Source: Diacronema lutheri (Eukaryota; Haptophyta; Pavlovophyceae; Pavlovales; Pavlovaceae). From it: a stretch of DNA of 64,000 nt. How positions within the stretch are numbered: the first letter of the stretch is position 1; the number at the start of each line of letters is the position of its first letter. The position numbers were made by a program, and so were the translations under genes. Below, in pieces: positions 11,501 to 21,422 of the stretch. The notes under the pieces were generated by a model. The model saw nothing but the letters and a program-made list of their open reading frames with translations, was not told where the DNA came from and made no database searches. The stretch lies in the NCBI GenBank assembly GCA_019448385.1, contig JAGTXO010000019.1, forward strand, positions 62,001 to 126,000. The letters run 5' to 3'.

Positions 11501-14500
11501 AGGGCGCGTCCGACCCGTTCGTCCGCCTCGTCGCGCTGCCGTCGGGCGCGCAGGTCGAGACGGCGCGCAAGGACAACACGCTCGACCCCGTGTGGGAGCA
11601 GCCGGTCGAGCTGCCCCTCGCCGTCGGCGACCGTTCCGTGCGCGTCGAGGTGTGGGACTACGACCAGAAGGGCAACGAGTCGCTCGGCTCGGCGACATTG
11701 GACGTGGGCGACGACGGCCCCGCGTCGGGCGCGCCGGCGAAGAGCGCGTCACTCCGCCTTCTCGGCTCCGACCGCGAGGTGCGGCAGGGCCATTCGCACG
11801 TCGCCTTTTCGTACGCGCTCCGCGACCGGACGCCGCGCGGCCGAACGGGCGGCGACGGCGGCGGCGAAGACAATGCAGCGGGCCGTGCAGAGGGCGGTGC
11901 GGACGGCGGCGCGGACGGCGGCGCGGACGGCGGCGCGGACGGCGGCGCGGACGGCGGTGCGACCGGCGCCGAGCGGCTCCTCCTCGGCGTGCGGCGCGCC
12001 GGCAGCGCGCCCGATGCGGTGCTCGCGCTCTCCGAGCTGAGCGCGTCCGGACTGCGCGACCGCGACCCCTTCGGCCCGGACACGGACCCGCTGCTGCGCT
12101 TCACGCCGCTCGCGCCCGACGGCTCGGCCGGCGAGAGCGCGCGCACGTCCGCCGCGCGCAACACGCTCAACCCGACGTGGCCGGGCGAGGCGCTGCTCTT
12201 GCCGCTCGGCCGCTGTCGCGAGGTGCTCGTCGAGGCGCTGCGCGAGCTCCCGCCGCTTGGCTCATCCGACGCGCCGCGCCGCGTCGAGCGGCTCGGCGCG
12301 GCGACGCTGCGGCTCGGCCGCGCCGCGTCGGCCGCCGCCGGTGGCGCGGTCGGCGATGTCGAGCGCCTCGCGCTGCGCGGGCCGGCGGAGGAGGTGACGG
12401 GCGTCGGTGCGGTCCGCTTCCGCTGGCGCCTCGCGACGCCGCTGCCGCAGCCGGCGGCCGACGAGGCGGGCGGGCGCTTCGCGCTCTTCTCGTCGCTGCG
12501 CTGGGACGACGCGCCCGCGGACGTGCCGCGTGCCGGCGCGCGCGGCGCTGGCGATGCCGACGGCACCGACGGCACCGACGGCACCGACGGCACCGACGGC
12601 GGCGCGCGCGCGCGGCCGCCATCGCCCCTCGCGCCTGCGCCTTCGCGCGCCTACTTGATGGCGCGCGTCGGCGGCCGGCTCGGCCATGCGCCGCTCGAGG
12701 CGGTGGATGAGCCGACGGGCGCGCGCGGCCGGCGTCTCTCCTTTGCGCCGCTGCTCGTGCCGCTGCACGGCGAGACGAGCGGAGGCGCGCCGACGGCTGC
12801 GGGCGCGCCGCTCATCGCGCGCGTCGAGGCATGGCTGCCGCGTGCGGACGGCGCGGGTGCGCGCCCCGTCGCGTTCGTGGACGTGCCGCTCGCCGGGGCG
12901 CACGGCGAGGGGCACGCGGCGTGGCGGGCCATCCCGGCCGCCGGGCTCGCGCCGGGCCGGCAGCTCGGCGCGCTCGCGCTGCGTTGGGCCGTGCACGCCG
13001 AGCGCGCGGTCGAGCCGCCGGCCGCCATCGATGCGGAGGCGGCCGAGGCGGAGGCGGCAGGGTCGGAGCGGCCTGCGGGCGCGGGCGGCGAGGGTGGTGC
13101 GCATGGCGCGGGCGATGGCGATAGTGATATTGAGCCCGCCCCGCTGCCGTTGCCGCCGCTCGCCGCCGTGGGCGTGGGCGCGGGCGCGGGCGTGGGTGCG
13201 GGCGCGGGCGCGGGCGCGGGCACGGCCGGCGCGCGCGCGTGGACGCTGCGCGACCTGCGCTGCACGGCTTTGCGCAATCGCGACACGAGCGGATTGAGCG
13301 ACCCGTACATCAAGGTGCGCGCGGGCGGGCGGGCCGGCCAGCTGCTGCTGCAGACGCGCCGGCGCGAGAACACGCTCGCACCGTCGTGGGTGGGTGAGGA
13401 GTTCACGATCGAGCTGCCGCCGGCGGAGAGCGGCGCGGCCGCGCTGTGGATCGAGGTGTGGGACCACGACACAAAGGGCGGTGACGAGCCGCTCGGCCAC
13501 GCGCGCGTGCCGCTCGACGCGCCCGACGGCGGCGGCGAGTACGCGCTGCTCGGCAGCGGCGCGGAGGTGGCGGCGGGCGCGTCGACCGTCTCGCTGCGCT
13601 GGCAGAGCGCCGACGCCGCGCAGCCGTCGCGCGGCGCGACGGCCGAGCGCGACGAGACAGCGCGCCCGCTCGGCGGCAGTGCGAGCGCGAGCCGCGCGTC
13701 GCTGCGCCACGCTGGCGCCTCCGCCGACGGCGCGGCCGGGGCGCGCGCGCAGACGATCATCATCTCAAAGCTTCGCTGCGCCAAGCTCAAGAACCGCGAC
13801 GCCAAGGGCGCGTCCGACCCGTACGTGCTCGTTCGTGCAGACGGGCCCAACGGCGTCGAGCTGCTGCGCACGCCGCGCATCGACAACGCGCTCTCGCCCG
13901 CGTGGCCCGGCACGTTCGCCGCCGCACTGCCGGCGGGCGGCGTCGAGTCGCTGTGGATCGAGGTGTGGGACCACGACATCAAGGGCGGTGACGAGGCACT
14001 CGGCCACGTGCGCGTGCCGCTCGGCGCGCGCGCGCACGGCGGCGGCACGCACGCGCTCGGCGGCTCGGCGCGCGAGGTGAGCGCGCACAGCAGCGTCAGC
14101 TTCGACTGGGTGCGCGCGGACGCGTGCGCGGCGGCCGACAGGGCCGACACGGCGGCGGTTGCGTCGCGCGGCGCCGCGGTCGCGGGCGGGCGCGTGCTCG
14201 TGATCGACGCGATACGCTGCGCCAACCTGCGCAACGCCGACGCGCGCGGCCACTCCGACCCCTTCGTCCGCGCCGTGCTGCCGAGCGGCGCGTCCGCGCG
14301 CACCGCGACGGTGCGCAACAGCGCGCACCCGGAGTGGGCGCGGCGCGACGGCCTCGAGCTGCCGCTCGGCGAGGGCGACGCGTCCGTGCGGCTCGAGGTG
14401 TGGGACGAGGACAAGGCTGGCGCCGACGCGCTCGGCTACGCCGTCGTGCCGCTCAGCGGTGGCGCGCGCGGGACGGCCAAGGCGGTGCGGCTGCGCGCAG

Positions 14501-17364
14501 ACCGGCCGGGCGACGCGCGCGCGGGCTCGACAATTTCGGCAACGTGGCGCATCGAGGAGCGGCGCGTGACGGCGGCGAGCGGCGCGGGCGCGCCGGCGGC
14601 GGCCGAGCCGGCGTCGCCGCCGCAGCCGCGCCTCGTCCTCTACGACATCTCCTGCGCGTGCCTGACCAACCGCGACGCGAAGGGCGCGTCCGACCCGTTC
14701 GTCGTCGCGCGATGCGGCGGCGCGCAGGTCGAGACGGCGCGCAAGGACAACACGCTCAACCCCGTGTGGCCGGGCGACGTGCTCGCGCTACCGCTCACCG
14801 TCGCGCCGTCCAACGCCGTCGTGACGCTCGAGGTCTTCGACTGGGACAAGAGCGGCGCACAGCGCCTCGGCCGGTGCGAGTTTGCCCTCGCCCTTGCCGG
14901 ACTGCGCGGCAGCCGCACCTTTCCGCTGCGCGGCGCCGAGGACGAGGTCGGGGCGAACAGCACGCTCACGCTCTCGTGGCGCGTCGAGGAGCCCGGCGTC
15001 TCGCGGCCCGCCGCGCCGCGCGCGCCCGGCCGGCTGCTGCACGTGAAGGGCCTCGCGTGCACCGACCTCAAGAATCGCGACGCGAAGGGCGCGTCCGACC
15101 CGTTCGTCCGCCTCGTCGCGCTGCCGTCGGGCCACGCCGTGCAGACGGCGCGCAAGGACAACACGCTCAACCCCGTGTGGGAGCAGCCGGTCGAGCTGCC
15201 CCTCGCCGTCGGCGACCGTTCCGTCCGCGTCGAGGTGTGGGACTACGACCAGAAGGGCAACGAGTCGCTCGGCCACGCCGAGCTCGCGCTGCTCGAAGAC
15301 GCGGGCAGCGCGCGGCTGCGACTCGAGGGCAACGCGCAGGAGGTGACGGCGCACTCGGCGATCGCGCTCGCGTGGGCCGTCGCCGACGTCGCCGCCGGCC
15401 GGCGCGTGCGCTTCACGCGCATCGCGTGCGCGCAGCTGCGAAACCGCGACGCGATCGGCACGGCCGGGCGCGGCTGCTCCGACCCCTTCGTGCGGCTGCT
15501 TGCGCCGTCGGGTGCGGTCGTCGAGACGGCGCGCGTGGACAATACGCTCAACCCCGTGTGGGAGCAGCCGCACGAGCTGCCGCTCGCGCACGCGGACATG
15601 TCCGTGCGCGTCGAGGTGTGGGACTGGGATGCGGACGGCGGCAACGACTCGCTCGGCCACGCGACGGTCGAGCTGGTTGGCGCGCGCGGCGCCGTCACCG
15701 CGCGCCTGCAGGGCGGGCCGCAGGAGGTGCGGCGCGAGTCCGTTGTCGCGCTCGAGTGGGAGCTCGTCGATGACGGCGACGGCGCGCGCGCCGAGCTCGC
15801 CGGTGCGAACGTGCTCGTGGGCACGTGGCGCGCGGGCGCGCCGTGGGACGTGCGCGCGGGCGGCTGGTCGACGCACCCGCGCCACCGCTGGCACTACTGC
15901 GGTGGCTGGCGCGCGGGCGTGCGCCACGGCGCGGGCGCGTGCGTCTACCCGGACGGCTCGGCGTACGTGGGCGAGTGGCAGGACGGGCAGTGGTGGGGCC
16001 TCGGCTCGCTGCGCGTGCGCGAGGGCGACTGCACGCTCACCGGCTCCTTCCACGGACGCCTCGACCGCGCCGTCGCCGACGTGACGATCGCGCCATCGGG
16101 CGATCGCTACCACGGCGAGCTCGCGCAGGGCCGGCGGCACGGGCGCGGCCGGTGCGCCTTCCGCGCGCACGCCACGCCCGACGCCAACACGCGCGCCGCG
16201 CTCGCCACCGCGCGCCCCGCGCTCCTCGCCGCCACCGCCGCCGCCGCACGCGCCGCTGGCGGCGCGCGCAGCGGCAGCGGCGCGGTCGGCGCTGACGTGC
16301 CGCCGACGGCGGATGCGCCCACGTACGAGGGCGAGTGGCAAGACGACGTGCCGCACGGCGAGGGCGTCTTCTCGGACGGCGCCAACACCTACGCCGGCAG
16401 CTGGGTGCACGGCGTGCGCCACGGCCAAGGCCGGCACGCGGCAGCGGGTGGCGCCTCGTACGACGGCGAGTGGAGCGGGGGCGTGCAGCACGGGTGCGCG
16501 CGCGCGCGCGCGCGCGGTGCCGCGCCCGCCGCGCCGGGCCGCGGCGCGGCGCGCAGCGTGCACGAGCGCCCGCCGCGCGCACGCGCCGTCAGCGCGCGAG
16601 CTCAGGGCGGACGCTCGTGCACGCTGCGGCCCTTCGCGCCCCGTCCGTTTCCGTGCGCGCGCGCAGCTGGGGCCGGATGGTTAGCGCGGACGGCACGGTG
16701 CACGAGGGCCGGTGGGTGCGCGGCGCGCTCGACGAGACACTGCCGTCCAAGACGGAGCGCACGATGGCCGACGGCACCAAGTACACGGGCGGCTGGCACA
16801 ACGGCCTGCCAAACGGCAAGGGGTCCATCGTGTACGCCAACGGCGAACGGTTCGACGGCATGTTTGCAGACGGCATGCCCGACGCGACACAGCCGCATAC
16901 GGTGGCGCGCCGGCTCGAGGATGGGTACTACGTCGGCGAGATGCTCAACAGCCAGCGGCACGGCTTCGGCATCCTCACGCACAAGGGCGACACGTGCGAG
17001 GGCACCTGGTCGGACGGCATGCCCGTCGACTGCAACGGCGTCCTCACGATCAACGGCCAGCGCTACGCAGGTGCGTGCGGCGCGTCGCCGCCATGCGCCA
17101 CGTGCGCTGTGTGCGGCAAGTGCGGCGCGCGCACGCACTGTGCGCGCCGCAGCCCGCCTGAGCATGCATATCGCGGTGCGCGCCGCAGGCGCATGGCGCG
17201 GCGGCTACCGCGAGGGCCACGGCGTACTCGAGTGGCAATCCGGCGAGCGCTACGTCGGCGCGTTCCTGCACGGCTTGCAACATGGCTTTGGCGTCTGCGA
17301 GTACCCGGACGGTGATCGGTGCGAGGGCATGTGGGTGCGCGGTGTGCCGGCCGGTGCAAAGTGA
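8584..17364 (+). CDS. giant multi-C2-domain protein with MORN repeats
   Basis: Three exons, 8584-16493, 16667-17070 and 17189-17364, join in phase (2,829 aa). The ATG at 8584 is preferred; 8449 is also in frame. About residues 360-480 are MORN-like (YEGEWLGGAPCGAGRAVY, YEGEIWFGRRDGRGTLTY). Residues about 640-2395 carry eleven C2 units starting near nt 10515, 10930, 11440, 11970, 12480, 13230, 13745, 14185, 14625, 15025 and 15395; the fourth and fifth are degenerate. A typical unit has LKNRDAKGASDPFVRL (loop 1) and RVEVWDWD (loop 3), so the Asp ligands for Ca2+ are present. Residues from about 2430 to the end are a second MORN array, and splicing restores it (QHG then WGRMVSADGTVHEG). C2 domains bind membrane lipids in response to Ca2+, and MORN repeats lie on membranes or scaffolds. 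A Ca2+-regulated membrane tether is inferred. No transmembrane helix is seen. Confidence 0.88.
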   Translation: MAHISAAPWKPVHDPEAVAPRGDAPALARPLSKAQWVLLYRAFRLVATPNPHRASDLDSERLAVGKAVLDAFAQLRREEGTGGARAVGPLPLGVMAWLQRKRRAPGLTWERLSERLGMLAPAEQPPPRPQPQPAARPPVSASGGAVVALSIAPRLPDGAPLLLRSADVELDSPEPPAWSGGEWRGALAPGTWQVLQLPLSARHLPPISITVESLVHGQPPAHLYARFEARPSASAFACRALHGAAANAIVLTQPPQPLQPLQPPPPPQQQQQPAPVAHAAASLAAAASGGAARPPPPPPAPAGAAGGEADDGVGGAFRQHAPARPGVWFVALHAPRALAAPCSVRLSARALGVARIGRGPYLPQRISEYEGEWLGGAPCGAGRAVYRGSGHVYEGEIWFGRRDGRGTLTYSDAAGALDGIFRDDVPLRCAGVWKGADALGGEFVHAGSIVRGLREGAGRSVYASGEWVDGLWRRGALVRGRARLRSRPPLQPPAEQRRQPPSRDTAAGAPPADGGAGGAPADAGAAAAHGGGGAIVVPPSAVVYEGGVLPTPRPAGGALAGARAQPAAAAAAAATTTPVALFEACGLVPDGEGTLSGSGAPWAQFEPLRALVASYAQRARAAPPALPALPQPGEDGAAGAAEARRVVFRRIACTELKNRDAKGASDPFVRLVALPSGAQVEMARKDNTLNPVWEQPVELPLGAHDDALRVEVWDWDRSGAQSLGHAELALGTADGAADTPLVGSAAEVVSGKSVVSLAWRVHGPAAAARAGGVAGGAAASSRRLVVHALRCAKLKNRDAKGASDPFVRLVALPSGAQAETARMDNTLNPVWEQPHVELALGPADAEVRLEVWDWDKRGDQPLGSAMLVPRIGGRATAEMMLRGDDDAVARGSGASIWLEYTASGPPPLGEAEAARGAAAVADAAAAAAGAAAPLAMAADAAVGEWRGWRPTQRARLLALRGLRCAKLKNRDAKGASDPFVRLVALPSGAQVETARKDNTLDPVWEQPVELPLAVGDRSVRVEVWDYDQKGNESLGSATLDVGDDGPASGAPAKSASLRLLGSDREVRQGHSHVAFSYALRDRTPRGRTGGDGGGEDNAAGRAEGGADGGADGGADGGADGGADGGATGAERLLLGVRRAGSAPDAVLALSELSASGLRDRDPFGPDTDPLLRFTPLAPDGSAGESARTSAARNTLNPTWPGEALLLPLGRCREVLVEALRELPPLGSSDAPRRVERLGAATLRLGRAASAAAGGAVGDVERLALRGPAEEVTGVGAVRFRWRLATPLPQPAADEAGGRFALFSSLRWDDAPADVPRAGARGAGDADGTDGTDGTDGTDGGARARPPSPLAPAPSRAYLMARVGGRLGHAPLEAVDEPTGARGRRLSFAPLLVPLHGETSGGAPTAAGAPLIARVEAWLPRADGAGARPVAFVDVPLAGAHGEGHAAWRAIPAAGLAPGRQLGALALRWAVHAERAVEPPAAIDAEAAEAEAAGSERPAGAGGEGGAHGAGDGDSDIEPAPLPLPPLAAVGVGAGAGVGAGAGAGAGTAGARAWTLRDLRCTALRNRDTSGLSDPYIKVRAGGRAGQLLLQTRRRENTLAPSWVGEEFTIELPPAESGAAALWIEVWDHDTKGGDEPLGHARVPLDAPDGGGEYALLGSGAEVAAGASTVSLRWQSADAAQPSRGATAERDETARPLGGSASASRASLRHAGASADGAAGARAQTIIISKLRCAKLKNRDAKGASDPYVLVRADGPNGVELLRTPRIDNALSPAWPGTFAAALPAGGVESLWIEVWDHDIKGGDEALGHVRVPLGARAHGGGTHALGGSAREVSAHSSVSFDWVRADACAAADRADTAAVASRGAAVAGGRVLVIDAIRCANLRNADARGHSDPFVRAVLPSGASARTATVRNSAHPEWARRDGLELPLGEGDASVRLEVWDEDKAGADALGYAVVPLSGGARGTAKAVRLRADRPGDARAGSTISATWRIEERRVTAASGAGAPAAAEPASPPQPRLVLYDISCACLTNRDAKGASDPFVVARCGGAQVETARKDNTLNPVWPGDVLALPLTVAPSNAVVTLEVFDWDKSGAQRLGRCEFALALAGLRGSRTFPLRGAEDEVGANSTLTLSWRVEEPGVSRPAAPRAPGRLLHVKGLACTDLKNRDAKGASDPFVRLVALPSGHAVQTARKDNTLNPVWEQPVELPLAVGDRSVRVEVWDYDQKGNESLGHAELALLEDAGSARLRLEGNAQEVTAHSAIALAWAVADVAAGRRVRFTRIACAQLRNRDAIGTAGRGCSDPFVRLLAPSGAVVETARVDNTLNPVWEQPHELPLAHADMSVRVEVWDWDADGGNDSLGHATVELVGARGAVTARLQGGPQEVRRESVVALEWELVDDGDGARAELAGANVLVGTWRAGAPWDVRAGGWSTHPRHRWHYCGGWRAGVRHGAGACVYPDGSAYVGEWQDGQWWGLGSLRVREGDCTLTGSFHGRLDRAVADVTIAPSGDRYHGELAQGRRHGRGRCAFRAHATPDANTRAALATARPALLAATAAAARAAGGARSGSGAVGADVPPTADAPTYEGEWQDDVPHGEGVFSDGANTYAGSWVHGVRHGQGRHAAAGGASYDGEWSGGVQHGCARARARGAAPAAPGRGAARSVHERPPRARAVSARAQGGRSCTLRPFAPRPFPCARAAGAGWLARTARCTRAGGCAARSTRHCRPRRSARWPTAPSTRAAGTTACQTARGPSCTPTANGSTACLQTACPTRHSRIRWRAGSRMGTTSARCSTASGTASASSRTRATRARAPGRTACPSTATASSRSTASATQVRAARRRHAPRALCAASAARARTVRAAARLSMHIAVRAAGAWRGGYREGHGVLEWQSGERYVGAFLHGLQHGFGVCEYPDGDRCEGMWVRGVPAGAK
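11888..11965 (+). repeat. in-frame 12-bp tandem repeat (Gly-Gly-Ala-Asp)
   Basis: About six units of GCGGACGGCGGC encode a GGAD linker between the third and fourth C2 units. A similar in-frame repeat (ACGGCACCG units, Asp-Gly-Thr) lies at about 12560-12600. Confidence 0.85.
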
Positions 17365-17412
17365 CGCATGCAGTCGTTGTAGTAGTTTGAAAGTGGCCGC
17401 TGCATTACATTC

Positions 17413-17574
17413 TGGAAGGTGGCGCTCATGGCGCAGGGGGCCGGCGGGCGCTGTTTTGGTGGTGCGGTGGCGGCGCAGGGGGGTTTCGGCTCTCGTGCGG
17501 CTTTCAGGCGGTGACGCACGTGATACCATGCCGTCCTCACGATCTCAAACTGCCCGCCGCTGCATTGTTCCAAT
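17413..17574 (+). repeat. dispersed repeat R1, copy 1
   Basis: The segment shares a GGCGCTCATGGCGCAGG start, a GTTTTGGTGGTGCGGTGGCGG block and the conserved end TGATACCATGCCGTCCTCAC plus GATCTCA, closing with TTCCAATA, with copies at 19.1 and 22.0 kb. It lacks the first ~80 bases of those copies. Confidence 0.8.
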
Positions 17575-17576
17575 AG

Positions 17577-17652
17577 ATTGGAACGTGCAGTCTGAGATCG
17601 TGAGGACGGCATGGTATCACGTGTCGCGCCACCGCCTAGAATCCGCACGAGG
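17577..17652 (-). repeat. dispersed repeat R1, inverted partial copy
   Basis: This is the reverse complement of the R1 end, joined tail to tail with copy 1 around 17574-17577 so that TTCCAAT faces ATTGGAA. The two arms form an inverted repeat of about 55-60 bases per side. Confidence 0.8.
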
Positions 17653-18302
17653 GGTATCTTATATACGGTTTGTCCGAATCCGATGGGTGTGCCACTTGGG
17701 CACACCCCCTTGCGCGTGTTTGGGAATGGGCGTGAGCCCCCCGATGCGCGCGCGAAGGGCGACGCTGTAGCCTCGAATTGCCTACCAGTGCAGGCTTGGG
17801 GACAATGCCGTGTACACGACGTCCTGGCGAGCGCGCGCAGCCTGAGCGTATCGGTCACCACACGGGCGCCCGCGAACAGCGCCACCGCGTCTGCAGCGCG
17901 AACGAACGCCTGCGCACAGCCACGCGGGACACACGCTTGGGTCCGTTGGCGCGAGGATGCGCGAAGGGCCGGCCGGATGCGCGATGCGCGCGCGCGCACC
18001 CGCTGCGCTCTCGCGGAAGGGCCCCTCTTGCACAAGGCGCTGGACCAGGCCGAGTTGGCACGCCCTGCGCGGTAGTGGGTGATCGCGCCGGGAATTGCAA
18101 TTGGGCGCTGGTGGGTAAGCCCGAGGGCCGAGCGCAGGGGCGCACACGCAACATGGCGTGGCGCCCGCGCGGCGCAGCTCGCTGCAGCAGGCGCGCGTCG
18201 TCGCACCCTGCCTGCACTCACGCGCGCGCGTCCATTCGCGGCGCGTGTTCGACCCCATGCCATGCCCGCCCCCTCCCCCGGCCCCTCGCCTTGCCAGCCC
18301 AG

Positions 18303-18333
<31 letters not shown>
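18303..18333. repeat. poly-C tract (31 nt)
   Basis: An uninterrupted C run in intergenic DNA, preceded by a C-rich CCCCTCCCCCGGCCC-like stretch. Confidence 0.95.
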
Positions 18334-19130
18334 TGCGCGCGCCAACAGGCGAACAGTTCCACAGCACGTAGAGCGTTCTCCGCGCAACCGGCCGCGCCCT
18401 CGTGACGCACAGGTCGGGCACGGTCGACGGTGCTGTCGGTCGCCACGGCCGCTGCTTGCGCAGCGTCCGCAGCATCCACGTCACCCGCCGCCGTCGCCAT
18501 TGCTGCCACTGTCGTTGTTGTCGCTGCCGCCGTTGTCGCCATCGCCATTATCGTCATCGCCGCCGTCGCCGTCGCCATCGCCGTCGCTGCCGTCGCCGTC
18601 GTCGTCGACACGCGCCTCCCACACGGCTCGCATCAGCTCCCAGCGATCGGGCGTCGAGATGATGTCGTCGACGCACTGTCACGCGATATTTCCGCCTCTA
18701 CGTCGCGGACACACTGGGTCGCGCGAGATCCACATTCAAGGTCAGAGCAACCTGCGCACACAAGGTCTGGTCACGCGCAGCTGCCCGGGCTAGATAGAAG
18801 AAGGCTGTCTGCCGATGACTTTAGCACTTGAAGGCCGCTGTTGGCCGTCAGGCCACGAAAGGCCATGATCGCTTAATTGCCACGCGAGCGCGTAACTATT
18901 CGTGACATCATGACGATGACGGCCTTTCGAAACAACTTCAGGCGTGACAAGTAGGCCGTCCGTCAAAAGTCAGAAGCGGCTGAGGCTGCCGGAGATGTGC
19001 CTCGGCCATCACCTCAGCCTAGGTCGAAGGGCTATAACATTGCGTGCCCTCTTTCGCTCGCTCCGTTCGTCACGCCTCATCACGTCAATAGTCAGAAGTT
19101 AACCCGCCCGCAAGCGTTGTAAGTGCGCGC

Positions 19131-19368
19131 CTGCAATTCGTCGCTCCGCTCATCGCGCAGCGCGCATCCAGTCGCGCGCACGCGCGCAGTGTCTTCTCCA
19201 TGCGCTCGCTTGAGGTGGCGCTCATGGCGCACGGGGCCGGTGGGCGCTGTTTTGGTGGTGCGGTGGCGGCGTAGGGGCGTTTCGGCCTCGTGCGGCTCTC
19301 CTGCGGTGGCGCGAAACGTGATACCATGCCGTCCTCACGATCTTAGACTGCGCGTTCCAATATATAAC
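19131..19368 (+). repeat. dispersed repeat R1, full-length copy 2
   Basis: About 238 bases from GCGCGCCTGCAATTCGTCG to TTCCAATATA, matching the 22.0-kb copy along its whole length with scattered differences. It contains the shared CTTCTCCATGCGC block and the conserved R1 terminus. Confidence 0.8.
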
Positions 19369-20489
19369 GTTGCCTGCTGCCTGCTATGCGTTGCTAATGA
19401 ACAGCAGACTGCGCATCTTCATTTTGTCGTTCAGCCCGTTTCGGACGCACAGGACCTGATGACCAAAAGGCCGCAAATCAAGTTGTTCATACTGCCAAAC
19501 ACGCAGATAACAGATGCTGAGTGTTGCCAACTCACTTGGATTACGATGCACATCAGTATACTCCTTAAGTGGGCCATCGATCGCATCACGACACCTACTT
19601 GCATGCGCACTAGCACACTATGCAGGCCTGAGTCTGACTCCCGGTCGCATACCGCGAAAATGCCGAGATGCGCAAGCCTGTTTTGCAACCTCGTGAACGA
19701 ATGTGCAGGCAAGCCACGCATCTAGCATTAGACCGCGACAAGTGTGAATTCATAGACAAAAGCGACGCCAGAGCTGCGGTAGGGGGCGCGATAGTGCGAC
19801 AACGATAAACTCAAGCCAAACCCCTCGTGTTTGCAAACACTGCTGGCTTGCCATCCGAAATTGCGCGAAGCAAATGCTTTCAGATGCTGTGCGCTTAAAA
19901 CATGTCTCGCACGAACATCAACAAATGCCGGCCAAATCTCGTTTGAGAGGAATCAATTTTGTTTAGCTGCGGCTTTTTGCTTACGCGTCCATGGAATTTT
20001 CGATAGGCGCAAGCTGGCCCAAGCTGCCATTCGACTCTCAAACACCTAAAAAGCTCGCCAGTGGTCGGGCTCGCGAGAAGAGGTACCGGGCAACGCTGTT
20101 CTCACATTTGTTTGCAACACTACGCGCTCAATACAGCCACCACAGCGCTACTCGCTCTAGCAGCGCCCACCTTAGTAGCGCGTATCAGCAGTCTAAACAA
20201 TGTACGTATTCCCGCGGCGACGACGAGATGCCCCAGGACTGATCAGGGCTTGCCCATGGCGCGATGCGACTAAAAAAGGGCCGTTCTCGTCGCTTTTGCA
20301 AAATTCCAAAGTAAGTTGCGCATGGTTGCACTCAGCATATACCTAGGAACTGCAGCCATAGCAATCGCAACAATCTAAAACGAGCGCATCCGCAACTAGC
20401 GAAGGCTTTTGATAGGACAGGAAGTCCATGAGACGGGTGGATTAGGCCGCGTAGATGGCAAGACGTGTCATAGCTGCAAGAGATGTCAA

Positions 20490-20750
20490 CGCGTGCATCT
20501 CACGCCGAGCCTCGTGTTGATGCTTCCACAACGTTCAACTTGCGTCAAAAAATACAGGCGAGTCAAGTCGCGAACAGGAGGTCACATTCAAACGGCGTTT
20601 CTTAGCGAGTGAGGAAAAGTGTAACTTAGCGGCAAAACATATCTACACGTCCATCTCATGTCGCGTTAATGCTTCCATAACGTACAGGCGAGTCAAGTCG
20701 CAAACAGGATGCTACATGCAAACGGCGCTTCTAGGCAACTCAGTGAGAGT
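20490..20750 (+). repeat. imperfect tandem duplication, two ~100-base units
   Basis: Unit 1 (about 20490-20610) and unit 2 (about 20647-20750) share GATGCTTCCA-AACG or its one-base variant, CAGGCGAGTCAAGTCGC, then ACAGGA and CAAACGGCG. Unit 1 has about 19 extra bases. The divergence suggests an old local duplication in AT-richer DNA. Confidence 0.75.
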
Positions 20751-20813
20751 TGCACGCGGACGAGGCGCGAAAAACATATAAAGCAGAAATAAGCGCAGAG
20801 CGTAGGTCAAAAC

Positions 20814-20878
20814 TCAGGGCGACGACCCTGTGCACGCCGGTAGCGTTGACGACAGCGACGGCAAGGATGTGGAAGGCT
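20814..20878 (+). repeat. dispersed repeat R2, copy 1
   Basis: Shares CGACCCTGTGCACGCCGG and the following GACGGCAAGGA-type block with copies at 25.57 and 42.07 kb. It is followed within 50 bases by a long poly-C tract. Confidence 0.8.
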
Positions 20879-20923
20879 ATCGGCGCGAGGAATCAGCTCA
20901 GCCCCAGCCTCCCCCCGCCTTAG

Positions 20924-20949
20924 CCCCCCCCCCCCCCCCCCCCCCCCCT

Positions 20950-20981
<32 letters not shown>
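20924..20981. repeat. poly-C tract, then CCA triplets
   Basis: A run of C interrupted only by TT at 20949-20950, followed directly by a CCA triplet repeat to about 21003. Confidence 0.95.
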
Positions 20982-21422
20982 ACCACCACCACCACCACCA
21001 CCAAACCCCCTCCCCCCATCCCCTTACCTTCTTCGCCACCCCATCCCGCCCCACCTGCAGCAGGCGCCGTCCACAACGCGCAGGCGTCCATGTCAATCTG
21101 CGTGCCATGGTCTGGCCAGCACTGCGGCGGCGCCTGCCCTTGTACCATCTGCGCGCGCGAAAGCAGGAGCTGCGCTTGCCCGTGCACGACGCACGCGGAG
21201 AGCTGAAGATGCATGCGCCTCATGAGCGCCGCCTGGGTGATGCGGCGCGAATGCACCCACGCGCACCATCCTGTGCCCAAGTAATAGATAATCATGAGCG
21301 AATCGGCGAGGACGGCGGACGACTTGCCAAACGAGCTGATGGACGAAGGCGTGCCTACGTGAGGCTCACCTAGCCTTTCTGCACGCCGAAGAGCTCTCCG
21401 TCGAGTTGGGCGCACGCGCGCT

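Noticed and set aside
10053-16563. Several 300-590-codon minus-strand frames opposite the C2/MORN gene
   Set aside because: They repeat wherever C2 units repeat and contain only Arg/Ser/Ala-rich sequence; they are antisense shadows.
18430-18620. Asp/Gly-rich protein C-terminus on the minus strand resembling one near 24.0-24.1 kb
   Set aside because: The likeness rests on GNC-trinucleotide repeats, and the flanking shared bases are not collinear; homology cannot be claimed.
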